The translations under genes and the position numbers were made by a program. A stretch of DNA of 64,000 bases, taken from Vespa crabro. Its lineage: Eukaryota; Arthropoda; Insecta; Hymenoptera; Vespidae. Positions 39,290 to 51,613 of the stretch are shown in pieces. The DNA is taken from assembly GCF_910589235.1 (NCBI RefSeq), contig NC_060956.1:15528499-15592498 (forward strand), given 5' to 3'. Positions within the stretch are counted from its first letter, which is position 1; the number at the start of each line of letters is the position of its first letter. The notes under the pieces are model-generated. The model made no database searches. It was given only the letters and a program-made list of their open reading frames with translations, and was not told the DNA's origin.

Positions 39290-39610
39290 GTAAATCTGGA
39301 ATAATATCGAAATCATTAATAATAGCAAACTATCTTAATAAATCATTTTTTTATCGTTATTTATCACTATTAATGATTTCACTGATATCAATGTAGATTA
39401 ATTAAAATAAAAACGAAGAGATAGAATTAACAGGTATATCGTCTATGCCCAATATATGCATGAGTTATATACGAGATATATACAAGTTAACCCTAAGAAA
39501 ACTAAACCTTCTAAAGATTTTCTTTAAAGAACGTAGGCTTTAGAGAATTTCGAGAGGTCGATCGGACGTCCAGTAAGTCGGGAATCTACGGGCGAATTGC
39601 TCGGTGAAAA

Positions 39611-39720
39611 ATGAATCGGATAGTCATGGATATAGCAAGCATGCTTTCTGCCCCTTACTTTCTCGTCCTTTTTTTACTGGAAGGGTGCGAGGGAACGATA
39701 CGTGACCCTGAGCAAGTCTT
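39611..39720 (+). other. Candidate first coding exon with signal-peptide-like start
   Basis: An ATG in an AT-rich insect-type start context (TGAAAAATGAATC), with an in-frame TGA two codons upstream, opens a frame beginning MNRIVMDIASMLSAPYFLVL and continuing FLLEGCEG. That is a short basic N-terminus followed by a hydrophobic core and small residues, like a secretion signal. A donor-like GTAAAT follows codon TTC, with the cut after 39720. Without splicing, the frame runs on into the CT microsatellite at 39882 and ends at 40018, which is unlikely to be real protein. No mature domain can be recognised. Confidence 0.2.
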
Positions 39721-39881
39721 CGTAAATTCGACGTCAATACAGACACGAACGTGCATCTCTCTAACATTTCGTTCCGCGTACTTTCATATATTTTTCACGA
39801 ATGGTAGTTTGCAGGCACGCATGCGAGCACCTTTCACGTCGATCGTCGATCCTTTCGGACATTACACCATCCGTCTTCGTA

Positions 39882-39882
39882 A

Positions 39883-39940
<58 letters not shown>
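39882..39940. repeat. (CT)n microsatellite
   Basis: About 28 CT units with one TT interruption. Confidence 0.97.
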
Positions 39941-39945
<5 letters not shown>

Positions 39946-42110
39946 CCGATTCCTTTTCATCCTAACTCTGTTAATTTTTTTCGAAACGAAACGATTATGC
40001 TTAAATTTAAGAAAGTAAGAGTATTGAACGCTTTTAACGGAGTTTTTCTTCCGGCAAATTTTTTTTACGTCGATAGTGCAATTTTTTCACGTCATTTGCT
40101 CCAAAAGAAATAGCATAGACGCCTTCTCTTTCTCTCTCTCTTTTTTTCTCTCTCTTTCACTATCTCTCCTTGGATTAACGTTCAAGCGCGATATCTACTT
40201 AATTGCCGAAGCTTTTGTGAGCGAAACGAGGCGAGAGCGCATGTTAGAAGTAGAGTAAGAGATGGAAAAGAAAAGAAGTAGTGAAGAGGGGTAAGAAGAG
40301 GCCCGATTCCAAAGCCAAGAGAGGCTCAAGGAAATGTTAGCTCGTAAGGGGCATTTACATGTAAATGGCCCCGTGACTACGAAGGTCTTGGGACAAAAAG
40401 AACGAAGCTAACGACGCTCGATCGCGATGAAGAAAAAGAAAAAGAGAACAGACAGAATGAAAGAAAGAGAGAGAGAGGGGGAGGTGGAAAGAGAGGGAAA
40501 ACCATTTCGTTCGGACTCTGGCCGTTAATTTATTTCGAGCTTTCGCTTGTCTCTTCTTTCTTCCCATTTCTCTCTCTCTCTCTTTCTCTCTTTCTCTCTG
40601 TTTTTCTTTGTCTATCTATTCTTTTCGTCGGTTTTTCTCGATTCATTCGGTCTCGCACACACAGCAGTGTCGATTTTCTGTCACCGGCTACGCTCTCATC
40701 CATCCGAAGTGCCGCAGAAAAGTCCGCAAGTTCTCTCCGCGATCGACTTTCAAATTGCTTTCTCTTTCCGTCGGTCTTAATTACGCTTCAGCCGCAAACA
40801 GTCGCTTGCTTTTCCGTTTACTGGCAACGTTCGCGCGGGAAACTTCGATGATTTACAAGAACATAGAATAATTCAAGTTTTCGAAATTTTTGGTTTTGTG
40901 ATTTTCTTTTTTATTTTCATTATCGTTTATAATTTTTTTTTTCTTTCTTTTTTTTTGAGCTTGTTCAAAATGCGTAATGGTCGTTGTTATAGTCGAATGT
41001 CAGGAATATGTTTACTCATGAATCTCCACTTTGTCGTCGTGTGAATATATGTATTAGGATTGGATATATCCACATGAGCGTTTATGCATATGCGATTGCT
41101 CTGGCATTGTTTAAACGCGTTTGCTTGTCTCTTCGTTTAACGCGAATCAACGGAGAAGTTAGTGTAACCGGCTTAACGCGATTTAGATTGCATTAGTGTT
41201 TCGAATACAAGGCGTTGTATTGATAATGAACAGAGAACGGGTATTTATTGTTATGCTTAAGTTGCGGCATGGATTTAGGATTAATCCAATTAAAATGAAC
41301 GAACGTTTCGAACTTTCGGATACATTCTTTGTAGTAGAAATTTCCTTATGCTTTTCCTATATTATTTTCTATTCGTTCTATTCGTTCTATGACGTCAAAG
41401 CAGCATCTGAATTCTCCCTTCCGATACATCGGAAAATAGAACTCTAAGCCTATAAGCTGCTACCTGTAAGCTTGAAGTACGATGTGTACGCTCAGCGAAC
41501 ACCTGACTGACGTGAATCAACAATTACATTCCTCGTGATGCACGGATATCTGCGTTTTGCTCGAGCACCCTTGGATTATTGTCTACGTATTCTCGATGCA
41601 TATACGATGGATATCTTTTACGTAAGTTCCTATATCGTACGTCGATCGCACTATTCGCCGCGCAGTCGTGTTTCGTATGACATAGATAGACAAAAATATA
41701 AGATATTTGTATATATAACATTATTGTATATATACTATAAGTACATACTTAATTATTTCTTGTTAGTTTTATATACGTTGAAGAGTTTATATCTGTTGAA
41801 ATATTTGAGAATAGATTAAGATTATTTGAGAAGAAACTGTGAATGCTGTGAAAGACAAGTGTTATTATGTCCGAGCAATTAATAGCGATAAAGAAGATGT
41901 GGAATGGTTTGTGGTTCTGAGAGTTGGTCTTTGAGAAATGTTTGACAGAAGAGAAGGAATTGATATAAATAGACAAATAAATGCATTGTTCATAGACTGT
42001 TAAAGAAAACAAGAATTAGTTAATCAAAAATGTTATAGAGTTAAGAGTAAGATACAAGCGTTAGTTTTCGATGAAAGAGTTTCATAGGGTTTTTGAGATA
42101 GTGTAGATGA

Positions 42111-42111
42111 A

Positions 42112-42189
<78 letters not shown>
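42111..42189. repeat. (GA)n microsatellite
   Basis: GA units with four AAA interruptions. Confidence 0.97.
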
Positions 42190-42191
<2 letters not shown>

Positions 42192-45100
42192 TAAAAAACG
42201 AGTTAAATATTATAATAATTGTTGAATTGAAAAAATCCCATTAGAAATTTAACATAAAAATCAGGAACTCAATATTTCTGCTTTATTGGATAATATTATT
42301 AGTGTTTACATTTATATCCATTATTAAATATATTTATAAACATTCTTTATAATAGAAGATATACTTTATAAAGAATGTTATAGCTTCATTATAAATCGCC
42401 AAGATATATACATTTCATTTTATATTTATTTTGTATCTATACGACAATTTAGTTGAGATTTTAATCATTATAAACGTATAATACTTAAAGTCAACGTATA
42501 AAATGATCCATAAGGAGAATTAAAGGAATCAAGCATTTTGGATAATTTGCAAATCAATTGATCGATTGAAAAAGTAAATGATTTGACGAAATTTGTAAAA
42601 TAGTAATGATCTATTAATTTTATTTTCTGTGAATAAGCTTTACTTAATAAAGCTTTAAATAATTACTAAATAGCTTTATTATTGAATTTCAATTTTTGTC
42701 CATTTAGCCGCAATGTGCGACGTCCCACATTTTTTATATCAGACAATTTTGAAATGTCTTTTCTACAATTGTTTATACAATGCGTTCTTTTCGTCTCATC
42801 TTTGAACTTTTTTTTTGCGTTTCATTACTTCTCTCGTAGCTTTGCAAAATTGCTAGTTGAGAGATGGCGTGCAATGTGCAAGACAGAAAGGGGAAGAGAA
42901 TGAGCACTGTCTATCTGAGAGAGAGAGAGGGGGGGGGGGAGAGAAAGAGAGAAATGCGACGTGCACAACGCTCGGTTCCATGTAGCCAATCATTGGAGGA
43001 TCCTCCCATTCCCTGTTTAATCGTCTCAGCAAGCTGGCCTTCTGCGAGCCGATAATGAATACGTCCCGTAGTGCAGTTAGGTACATCTGCAACCGACCAC
43101 GCGACGTTCTCACTAACGCGAAGAAGACTGAAAAAAAGCATTCAATCTTTTGGATCTCCTGTTGCAGTTCGATAGATTCCGCTCATTTTACCGTTTCAAT
43201 TCGAAATTGGAAACCCTGCGGCGAGATCATGAAAGATACTACAATTCCTTTTCTCGGGAACAACGAATACTATTCTATCTCTATGTGTTCCCTCAAATTT
43301 TCCCTCTTTTATTGACATCCTCTCGTTAATTAAGACAGATTTCTGTACCATAATTATTGCTGAAATTATAGACATCGTAAGCAAATGATCGGATGCTTGT
43401 GTGAATACACGCGTCCTAGTAAGATATATTATCTCGTACGATATGTTCGATCGTTACAATGCAAAGAGAAGGTATGTAGCATCTGCGGATACAACTGTAC
43501 AAGCGTTTACACGCATCCGAATCGTGGGTGGACATATACAAGATTGTTTATCTATCTAACTTAAGATAATCGTTCATAAGGACTGTTTCTAGTTTTCCTT
43601 TAAATTGTTTCGTTATCGTAAGAATCACTTGATTCATGTGTTTTTGAAAAAAACGCCGAAATAATTTTTTATGAGAAAATATCGTAATAAATAATCATAT
43701 AATATAATTATAATATAAATATTTTTCGAACAATCAAAGTATTTTCATCATTAAAGATACAAATGTCGATTGATGCAAATCACAAAAATTTTGAAATTTG
43801 TGTAATAATTTTTCTAAGAATTTTTCTTAACTCTTCCTCATTCGTTTTCAATTGATTTCGAATATTTTTAAAACAATATATACAGTAAATTTTAAAGATA
43901 CGATCTGTATGTTTTATAGATAACGAATTGAATGGTTGTAATCTTATTGATTGTTATTTTCTATAAAGAGTGTATATTACTTTGGTACCAATGGTCAAAG
44001 GATTCCACAAACAGATGTTATCTATCTAACCGAAAAGTAGTTTGCATATTTAATTGCATACCACTCCGTTGTTTTATCTCGTAAAAAGAGTTTAGTAGCC
44101 AAGCCACGGGAAGCAACCCCTTAGAGCCATCATTATTCTAAAACGGAGTTTTACTTTAGATAGAATCGAGCTTTTAACTTTCGGCTATTCATCGCTCAGA
44201 CTCTCTTATTCATTAATCGAATATTTAATCAACTTAGATGAGTCATGTAAATGTTATTTGATTCTATCGTTTCTATTCTATCAATGTAGAACAACGATTT
44301 CTGATTTCCTCTTTATTAATATTCATTGTTTTCGGTAGCAATTCAATTTTCTACAGTTGGATATACATATACCGTACATATACGGGTATAAATAGATACC
44401 TCTATGTTTTAGTAGCTCGTCGAATATTCTCGTTGGAAGATTATTCCTTTTCGTAACTAACGTTCATCGCTCTTTTACGAAATTTCCCTGGCTTTCCGGT
44501 GTTGTCAATATAAACAAAATTTTGTCAAAAGTTTGATGTGTCGCTTCACGCCTCGATGATATCTCTCTGCAACTCAGCGACCATTCCAAATTGATTTTGG
44601 TTCACTTTCGAAGATCGGTTCTCGAAATACATGTGCGTATAACATTCTGTTGCTGATGACATCATATTGTTCGATATTCTGGACGTTTTACCGATTTATA
44701 AACGAGTCGGGTCACCTCGCGCGCTATTTCAATGTGCGAATACGTGCCTGTATATACCCGTATAGCGATAACGTCGATCCGTTCGTGTCACGCGTCGGCT
44801 AATAATATTTCGAATGCACGTCCTAATGAAATTATATCTTACCCATCGACTCGATAACTTTATTTTTCGTTTCTCTTTTGTACCGTTAAAGAGCATTTCG
44901 CTCGTTTTACAAAATCAACGTCGGAAATTACAATCCATAGAGAATTACAAAAATGGCAGTGGAATTTAGATCTGAGAAATTTCTATTTCTATTTTTATCA
45001 ATCGTTTGTTGTTGTTATGTCATTGAAACATTAGTCGATAGTTCTTAAAAAAAGACATTAGACATCTGATAACAATATACAAATACGCAAGCGAGAGAAT

Positions 45101-45267
45101 GCAAGAAAAACAGTCGGTAAACTCGTTCGTCCTTGAATAAAATATTTTTATCATCATGGTTGTCGATATTCTAACTGTACCAACAAATTTCTTTTTTCAT
45201 GTTCTAATACTTTATTTCTATGCAATAGCGTTATCTTCGTCGCTGCCATCCTTAACGTTTCCAACAG

Positions 45268-45428
45268 ACACTCGATGTACGGCAGACAATCCGGGTAGAC
45301 ATTTTGCTAGGCGAGCACGAAACACGCATATATGATCCCAGGGGCACGTCAGCTCGATCGGACAAGAATGTCAGGTGGTCGCGTCATGGACCACCAACTG
45401 TCAGTCAATCTAGCCCATGGAATACCAG

Positions 45429-45429
<1 letters not shown>
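45268..45429 (+). other. Candidate exon fragment, open into CT array
   Basis: A CTTAAC branch-like motif and TTTCCAACAG acceptor (ending 45267) precede a frame reading TLDVRQTIRVDILLGEHETR, then IYDPRGTSARSDKNVRWSRH, of unbiased composition. It stays open for 54 codons until it runs into the CT microsatellite. There is no convincing donor and no known family. Confidence 0.12.

Positions 45430-45460
<31 letters not shown>
45430..45460. repeat. (CT)n microsatellite
   Basis: About 15 CT units. Confidence 0.95.
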
Positions 45461-45462
<2 letters not shown>

Positions 45463-46005
45463 ATTCTGATTACGCTCTCGTAACCACTAAATTTTACAGG
45501 AGAACTACGACTTATTATCTCTTCTGCTATATACTATCTTCCTTCAACCTTTACGTCGTCTTACTGCGCTGACACATAGGATAACGTAATCTCGTTGTGC
45601 ATTACAGACGATAACGCTTGCACTTTGAAATTGGAACGTTGATCTCGAGCGTTAATTACACTAGAGAGATATCTTCGTGAACTTGATTTCTATATAAAAT
45701 TACGATGATGGCGATTATTACTAGGAATAAGAAAAACGATGACATGCATCTATTTTCTTTTAGATAAAGATCGAATGTACCACCATTTATTTGCATAAGT
45801 AGCGACATTCTCGAAGGAGCCTATACTGCATTTTTCTCGAGTTGGTTCTTCTAATTTCTTTTATATGTACGTCGTACGTCGTAGACACAGTATAACGAAG
45901 AGCAAACGTTGGACTTGGTACCGCAAGCAAACGAATTCCCTTTGCGGTTTTGTCATCCTTTTTCACCCTTCATTTCACTTGCTGTTTCTTTCCCCTTTTT
46001 CTTAA

Positions 46006-46008
<3 letters not shown>

Positions 46009-46060
<52 letters not shown>

Positions 46061-46097
46061 GTATCTCTCTTTTTCAGTCTTTTTCTGTCTCTTTCAG

Positions 46098-46135
<38 letters not shown>
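46009..46135. repeat. (CT)n microsatellite with TTTCAGTC interruptions
   Basis: Two CT blocks flank a 45 bp segment containing three TTTCAGT-type interruptions (near 46074, 46092 and 46135). Confidence 0.95.
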
Positions 46136-46137
<2 letters not shown>

Positions 46138-46666
46138 AGTTTCTGACTGCGACTCATAAAAATGAACATATGAACTTTCCATTCGTTAAAGATATTGTGA
46201 ATGATACTACGTAGAAAAACGGGCAAACTTGGTCCTTTAATTTTTTATGCATACCATGATAGTACCAACCACGAATGCGACCAGAGTTAAAGCTAACTTA
46301 CATTTGTCCTTCTTTCTTTATATTCGTTTTGGTAGGATCAAATAGAAACGTATAGTAATGTATCTTGCTCAATTTCGCTCGATCACTCTCACGCTTCATA
46401 GAATTTATTTCTATCTTTTTATTTCTTTGTCGTGTGTGCGTGTTCTCTACGTTTCGTTGTATAGCTATTATGTACATATAGATCTATCTATGTACATCCT
46501 CCGTTTCACATCGATGCGAGCTGCCAACGCTGCGGGGCAATAGCCAATTCGGCATATCAATACCGAAGCTGCATTTCAATGATCCTACTATCCTTCCTAT
46601 ACATCTCTCCAATATATTATGGACCCTGCAATTTTATTCTTTTTTATTCCATCATTTTCGTTCAGA

Positions 46667-46673
<7 letters not shown>

Positions 46674-46708
<35 letters not shown>
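46674..46708. repeat. (TA)n microsatellite
   Basis: About 17 TA units after an A run. Confidence 0.95.
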
Positions 46709-46710
<2 letters not shown>

Positions 46711-47135
46711 GCACTTTTAAAGCCTTTCGTCTTTACGATCGACAACGAATAGATTTCTTTAAATGGTTAAGCAAGCGAAACATAAATATGAAAAGATTGA
46801 AAAAAATTTACGACAAGCCCACATACGCGAGCCATTTTCTACGTTAATAATAATCAACTTTGTTGCGCGTTTTTACATCCCCTTCTCTTTGTGCTCTTTT
46901 ATTTGAAACGTGCATTCGCTTTGTGCCGCGCTATTCTCATGTTTTTCTACTTTTTTTTTTTTCGGAAAAAACGTGATATCACTTCTTTCCAAAGCGCGAA
47001 AACAAAACCGTGGTAGGTATCGAAACTTATACACATGTACTTGGCGTGCATATGAGAAGCAAAAATATTTCGCTTCTTTTTTCTTTTTTCTTTTTAGACG
47101 TTACGAAGTCTGACTATTGTTATTGTCCTCTAGGA

Positions 47136-47382
47136 CAGAGGTGAGTAACTGACGGTTCGCGGGCGGCATGAGGCTTCTTTCCATTTGTGTCTGTTCCATT
47201 AAGGTGGGAAACGAGCCACACTATTTGACATTGCCATTTCTAGTGAATTGGACGGCTTTTGTTTCTCTCTATTTGAATAATTGGTTGGAATATTGAGAGT
47301 GAATTTAAGTAGTAGGGGGAAGGGACGGATTGATTGATAATATAGACTATATGGCTCGCAGCAGAGAAGTTGTTCAACCCTG
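47136..47382. mobile_element. hAT-type MITE with 8 bp target-site duplication
   Basis: A 247 bp non-autonomous element. The left end CAGAGGTGAGTAAC and the reverse complement of the right end (CAGGGTTGAACAAC) are imperfect terminal inverted repeats of the hAT CAGxGxTGxxxAAC form. The left subterminal GGTTCGCGGGCGGCATG is the usual GC-rich 'CGCGGGCCGCATG' seen beside many hAT ends, and the right side has the matching ATGGCTCGCAGC. The flanks are CTCTAGGA (47128-47135) and CTCTAAAA (47383-47390). They share 6 of 8 bases and fit the hAT target consensus nTCTAGAn. No transposase is present. Orientation is arbitrary. Confidence 0.88.
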
Positions 47383-47799
47383 CTCTAAAAGATAGCGAAG
47401 TGCTTTTTTGAATTTCGAAAATGTACTCGAATCGATGCTATTGAATGACTTTGATCGCTTTTTAAGACCTATGGAAAAATTCGCTCTTAAGACGAATTCT
47501 TACGATTTATTTTCAACTTTTCTTCTTCTGCTTCTTTTTCTCTCGCATGTACTTAACATGATCGAATACGTAAGCAGATTGATGCTAACATGTTCTTTTA
47601 CTATTGGTTTTCTCTCTCTCTCTCTCTTTCTTACCTTTCGAATCAGATAGAAATATAGATAGAATTCAAGCTTATTCGAATGAATATTTTACTTCCCTTG
47701 ACATATCCTAATGTTTCTTCAACCTTCTCTAAGTTTTTCCATTTTCCATACAGAGTCTCTTATCCGTTGTTTTTGTTTCCGATCGATTTTTAAAATAAC

Positions 47800-47840
47800 G
47801 AGAGAGAGAGAGAGGGAGAGAGAGAGAGAGAGGGAGGGAG
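47800..47840. repeat. (GA)n microsatellite
   Basis: GA units with GGG interruptions, directly beside the inverted minisatellite that begins near 47875. Confidence 0.95.
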
Positions 47841-47874
47841 AATTTAGACATTCATTTTATGATTATAGGTCTAA

Positions 47875-48320
47875 ACATATATAACCATGCCATGACCGTT
47901 CCATGCATCGGACTCGAATTGGTTATTATAGTTTTATATGCAACAGTTTATATATCATTTTTTTACATATCATTTTATATATCCGTTTATATACAATTGT
48001 GTTGTGTCCATCATCATCCATGTCCTCTGATTACATTTGATAGCCATCGATAGTTTCCTTGTTTCCTAGTCTCAATACGTAGAGGCGCGGACTTGTATAA
48101 ATGTGTCTAAACGTATCTTATTTGTGCTTTATATTATATGTGCGTTATAATGCTATAACGTTTGACTTCAAACTGATCGGCACATACACGGATGGTTTCC
48201 AATCGTATATAAATGTTCGGATACGGAACGAGCACGGCATGATTATATATAAATATTGACGTATTAACGTTCGAACGATGTTCTGATACCGAACGGCTAG
48301 AACACAATTGTATATAAGTA
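47875..48320. repeat. Diverged minisatellite in two inverted arrays
   Basis: At least two units at 47875-48030 and three at 48177-48320 share a pattern: TATATA, then an AATTGTG or CATGCCxTG core, then CGTTCC. The left units are in one orientation and the right units in the other. TATATACAATTGTGTT at 47988-48003 is matched exactly, inverted, at 48301-48316. CATGCCATGACCGTTCC (47887 onward) matches, inverted, the stretch ending GGAACGAGCACGGCATG (48225-48241). Units are about 40 bp with spacers. The left and right arrays could pair into a hairpin with a ~150-300 bp loop. No protein is supported. Confidence 0.6.
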
Positions 48321-49442
48321 AAACTTATATCTATACTGCTATAATAGTTGTTTAAGATACTATCATAATACTTGTTTAATAATGTTTTATAGTACATATG
48401 TATACGTACATATAGTGTGCGTATGTCTGTGTCAAGTTATACATTAAATTCGTATTTATTTTGTTGTTTCAGCTTCGTTTTATTTTTTGTGAAATATTTG
48501 ATAACGCTTTTAATTCGAGTAACTTGACGCTTACACGTAGATAGTAGAGAAAACACTTTTCGAGTTTAATTCTGTGAATCGATCGACCAATCGATGCTTT
48601 GATCAATAGATTCACGATACGCGATGGTTTGTTATTCTACGTTCAATTCGCGAGCTGTATTCGGGCTGCACGTGGTTTCAATCGGATACAGGCGTCATTT
48701 TCATCAGTGTGCTCGGCCATGGTATAGCGTCATCCTCGAGAGGTTCACCTCGCTCTGCGAACCATGGATAGGAACGCGTAGGAGCGTGTGTTTTGTCGGT
48801 GTAAACACTATCGGAACGGAGGCAGGATATCTCGTAATCGCGAGCATTAACGTTCCCCCTTATCTTTGCGGAATCGAATTGAACATCCGAATCTATTCCT
48901 CGATTTTGAGAATTCGTGAGAAGATCGAAAGACCAAAAGGAGAATAAGAGAAAGAAAACGGAGAGAAAGAAGAAAGACGGAAGGTCGTAATCGCACGTTC
49001 TCTTACTTGTACGTTCACACAGTCAAATGTAAGCTTGAGGACGAATTCGTCGTTGGGCTCGTCAATGACTGTTCAAATAGACAAACCGTCGGATTTGATT
49101 GAAAGCTCGACTTAACGATCCAAGGAGTCCTCGTTACGGTCGCGATGTAACCGAATGTCTGCTTTGCCTAAGTTAACATCGAGAAATCAGGTCAGATCGC
49201 GAATCTTATTGATCGCCCACTAGAAAATCTTATTCCAAAGGATTATTTCGTGTAATTGTCGGATTCTATCGAATCGAAAGTTTACCTATGGCTCGATTTT
49301 ACTCGACGAAAATGGAAAAGACAAAATTCCGGAGAAGTTTGATGACATTGTCGATAGGAGAGATAATATATAATATGGAACATTGACCGATATTTGTAAT
49401 TGTGCTAGAGAAGGATATCGTAATGACGACGATGTAACTATC

Positions 49443-49443
49443 A

Positions 49444-49506
<63 letters not shown>

Positions 49507-49515
49507 GAGAGAGAG
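49443..49515. repeat. (GA)n microsatellite
   Basis: About 34 GA units; complementary to the CT array at 50442-50504. Confidence 0.97.
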
Positions 49516-49899
49516 GAAGCGAAGGGAGATGGTCGATGTTAGGCTGATGGTACGACGAGTTGTCAAGGCTTGGGAAGGGACTCGAAAGGGAGTTTGATGG
49601 GGCTCGGAAGGGAGGAAACTCTCATGCCTCGTCTCTATGGTTCGCGACGGAGGGTGGACAGCATTTACATCATTTAATTTATGACCCTCTCTCTGCCGCG
49701 ACCAGTGAGATTCGTACGATCGTGCACGTACACACGTACGAGTACACCTGCGATATCGTTGCCTTGGTGGATATAGGCACATAGTTGCGCAACCACGTAA
49801 CACGTACACTAATGCGTCTCCGAATAAATTTGCATATGCATGTAACCGTACGAGGATGCTAGATGCGAGACTAGGTGGGGTATGAAAAAGGATGAGAAG

Positions 49900-50341
49900 G
49901 ATGGAGTGAGCGAAAACGGAAAGAGGGTAGTTCAACACGATGTTGAAAGTTAGGAGAGAAGAAGAGCAACGAACAACGAGAGTTCTTCCGGACTCACGAA
50001 TTTTGAAGGTTAGCAAAATGTCAAGATACTTTGAGGGAGAAATAACTGCGTCGGACTTCCCTTCGTTTCACCAACGTTACGACGTTGTCTTGACCGCACG
50101 TCGTTGGTATGACATGGCCGACGACTTGGAAGGAACTCTCTAGGATTAACCTGCGAGGAAACTCGAAGGAAACGATCTGTCTTAACCATAACCTGTTACG
50201 TGTAAACGGGATATTTGGCGTCAGGATTACCGGAACTCAAAGTTTGATTGGCTGGGCTGAAGGTATCAAGTTTTGCTGTAGCACGCGAAACTTTGTCTAC
50301 TTTGCGAGAGCGTGCAAAGTACGCGTTTCGTTCGTATTACG
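49900..50341 (+). other. Candidate exon ending at a strong splice donor
   Basis: The sequence TTACG then GTAAGTGAC gives an excellent donor with the cut after 50341. The upstream 400 bases are GC-richer than the flanks, with several short open frames, none recognisable and none longer than chance. All three frames entering the donor are open for 20 or more codons but lack a clear start, so a 5' UTR exon would fit better than a coding one. The 5' boundary is not visible; 49900 is arbitrary. Confidence 0.2.
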
Positions 50342-50439
50342 GTAAGTGACAGAATTTATATGACATACGTATCTTTTATTTAACTTCCATTTTATTTTTC
50401 TTTTTTTTTTTGTTTACTTCACATTGATGTCAGCAACTT

Positions 50440-50441
<2 letters not shown>

Positions 50442-50504
<63 letters not shown>
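50442..50504. repeat. (CT)n microsatellite
   Basis: About 31 uninterrupted CT units, about 100 bp downstream of the GTAAGT donor-like site at 50342. Confidence 0.97.
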
Positions 50505-50506
<2 letters not shown>

Positions 50507-51512
50507 TCCCTCTCGCTCTCCTTCTTCCTCGCTCTCTTCATTTTGTTAGCGTTTAGATGGAAAAATGCTTCACATCGAAGAAATAAACTCTTTATTTGGT
50601 TTAATCGTTATAGTGAAATTGCGTAGGTGGAGTAGAGACTCGTTGCATGCCCAAACGAAGACGTAACTCTTTTAATTACGGGGTTACCTAAAATATAGCT
50701 CTCTTTAAGCGCGTGGTAAATGAAGGGGTGCGCGCACTATGAGTGCCCGACTTCGACGACCAGTATAGCCGAAAGAGAGCACTTCGTGTGGCTTCAAATT
50801 AAAACGTGCAATTACGTCAGAGGAATTTAGTTCCAATTAGTTTACTATTACTTTTTAACGTGGTCCCCCGATCTTCACTCGTTACGTTGAAAATTTTCAA
50901 AATTTAACTTCATCTTTAAACGAAATTTCAAGCGAATCGAACATTGTGATTATAATGATTCATAGGGAATTATATGGATTTTGTTGTTCCATTCGAAGGT
51001 CTAAATCGACAAAATGAAGAACAGATACAATGAAATAAGCCGCCTACAGATTTTTGATAAATATGTATGTATGTATAGGGTCATTTGAATATCATGTTGA
51101 ACTATAGGACAGTAGTGTTACGTCGACTCATTAAACTGGAAATAGAAATTTATTCATTCGAAACAAAATCTTCGTAACGTCATAAAAAGACATATTGATC
51201 TTTCAGCAAATATGCGAAAGTCATTTGTTGTGTTGTCAAGCTTGGTGAGTCACAATATATATACGAGAAAACTTGCTCGTTCTGTAATTTGCATTAAAAA
51301 GACGGAATGGTACCTTGTCGCGAAACGCAAATATTTAGGCTAAGTTTCTGAACGTATCTAAGGTAAATTTGCAAGTAGTAAATAATGAAATACAATATAT
51401 AACGATGTCATTCGTATATGTGGATTTTTTTATATATTAATCCTCTATATATTACCAATATTGTTGTCGTTACTATTGTTATAGCAGGAATAATCGCCTA
51501 AGTTTGTTGCAG

Positions 51513-51613
51513 GATGTCAAAAGGCAACAGAAGCTTCGGTTGGCGATGGCTCGCGTAGTGAAGCCACAACTACCGCCGTCCAAGCCGCCCTTGACCTCTT
51601 CATGGCGACCTTG
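51513..51613 (+). CDS. Candidate internal exon, product unknown
   Basis: A 101 base GC-richer segment is bounded by a plausible acceptor (TTTGTTGCAG ending 51512) and a good donor (GTAAGAAT from 51614) in AT-rich surroundings. Two plus-strand frames stay open: one reads DVKRQQKLRLAMARVVKPQL, then PPSKPPLTSSWRP; the other reads CQKATEASVGDGSRSEATTT, then AVQAALDLFMATL and ends exactly on the donor. The third frame has a stop. I recognise no protein family in either. The GCGATGGCT in the first frame could also be a start codon. It could be coding, a 5' UTR exon or chance. The site pattern is better than for any other segment in the first 56 kb. Confidence 0.3.

Larger units (their letters stand above)
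29032..39610. other. Non-coding stretch
   Basis: No recognisable gene apart from the weak candidates listed. A CpG-rich block at about 31960-32330 has long overlapping frames on both strands but no motif. Bases about 37270-38520 are AT-rich and CpG-poor and contain similar, oppositely oriented TTTGAAxxxxTxTGAATGAAATTT-type segments (near 37715-37755 and 37950-38000) that hint at a decayed inverted-repeat element. Confidence 0.45.
39941..47127. other. Non-coding stretch
   Basis: No recognisable gene. Bases about 41690-42700 and 43620-43940 are AT-rich without coding signal. Short GC-richer blocks near 40640-40830 and 44700-44770 have no identifiable product. Confidence 0.45.
48321..51512. other. 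Non-coding stretch around candidate exon
   Basis: Apart from the GA and CT arrays and the donor-like site at 50341, no gene is seen. Plus-strand frames 48624-48947 and 50109-50345 and the long minus-strand frame across the GA array (50016-49441) have no recognisable domain. Confidence 0.4.

Noticed and set aside
46074..46095. Sequence resembling insect miR-14 (TCAGTCTTTTTCTxTCTC)
   Set aside because: It lies inside a CT array, which generates such strings easily, and no flanking sequence could pair to give a miRNA precursor hairpin.
45909..46214. Open frames made of Leu-Ser or Glu-Arg strings (here, and at 10259-10771, 18077-18352, 22486-23042, 39611-40018 downstream part, 49441-50016)
   Set aside because: They are direct translations of CT or GA microsatellites; the flanking non-repeat parts show no domain.
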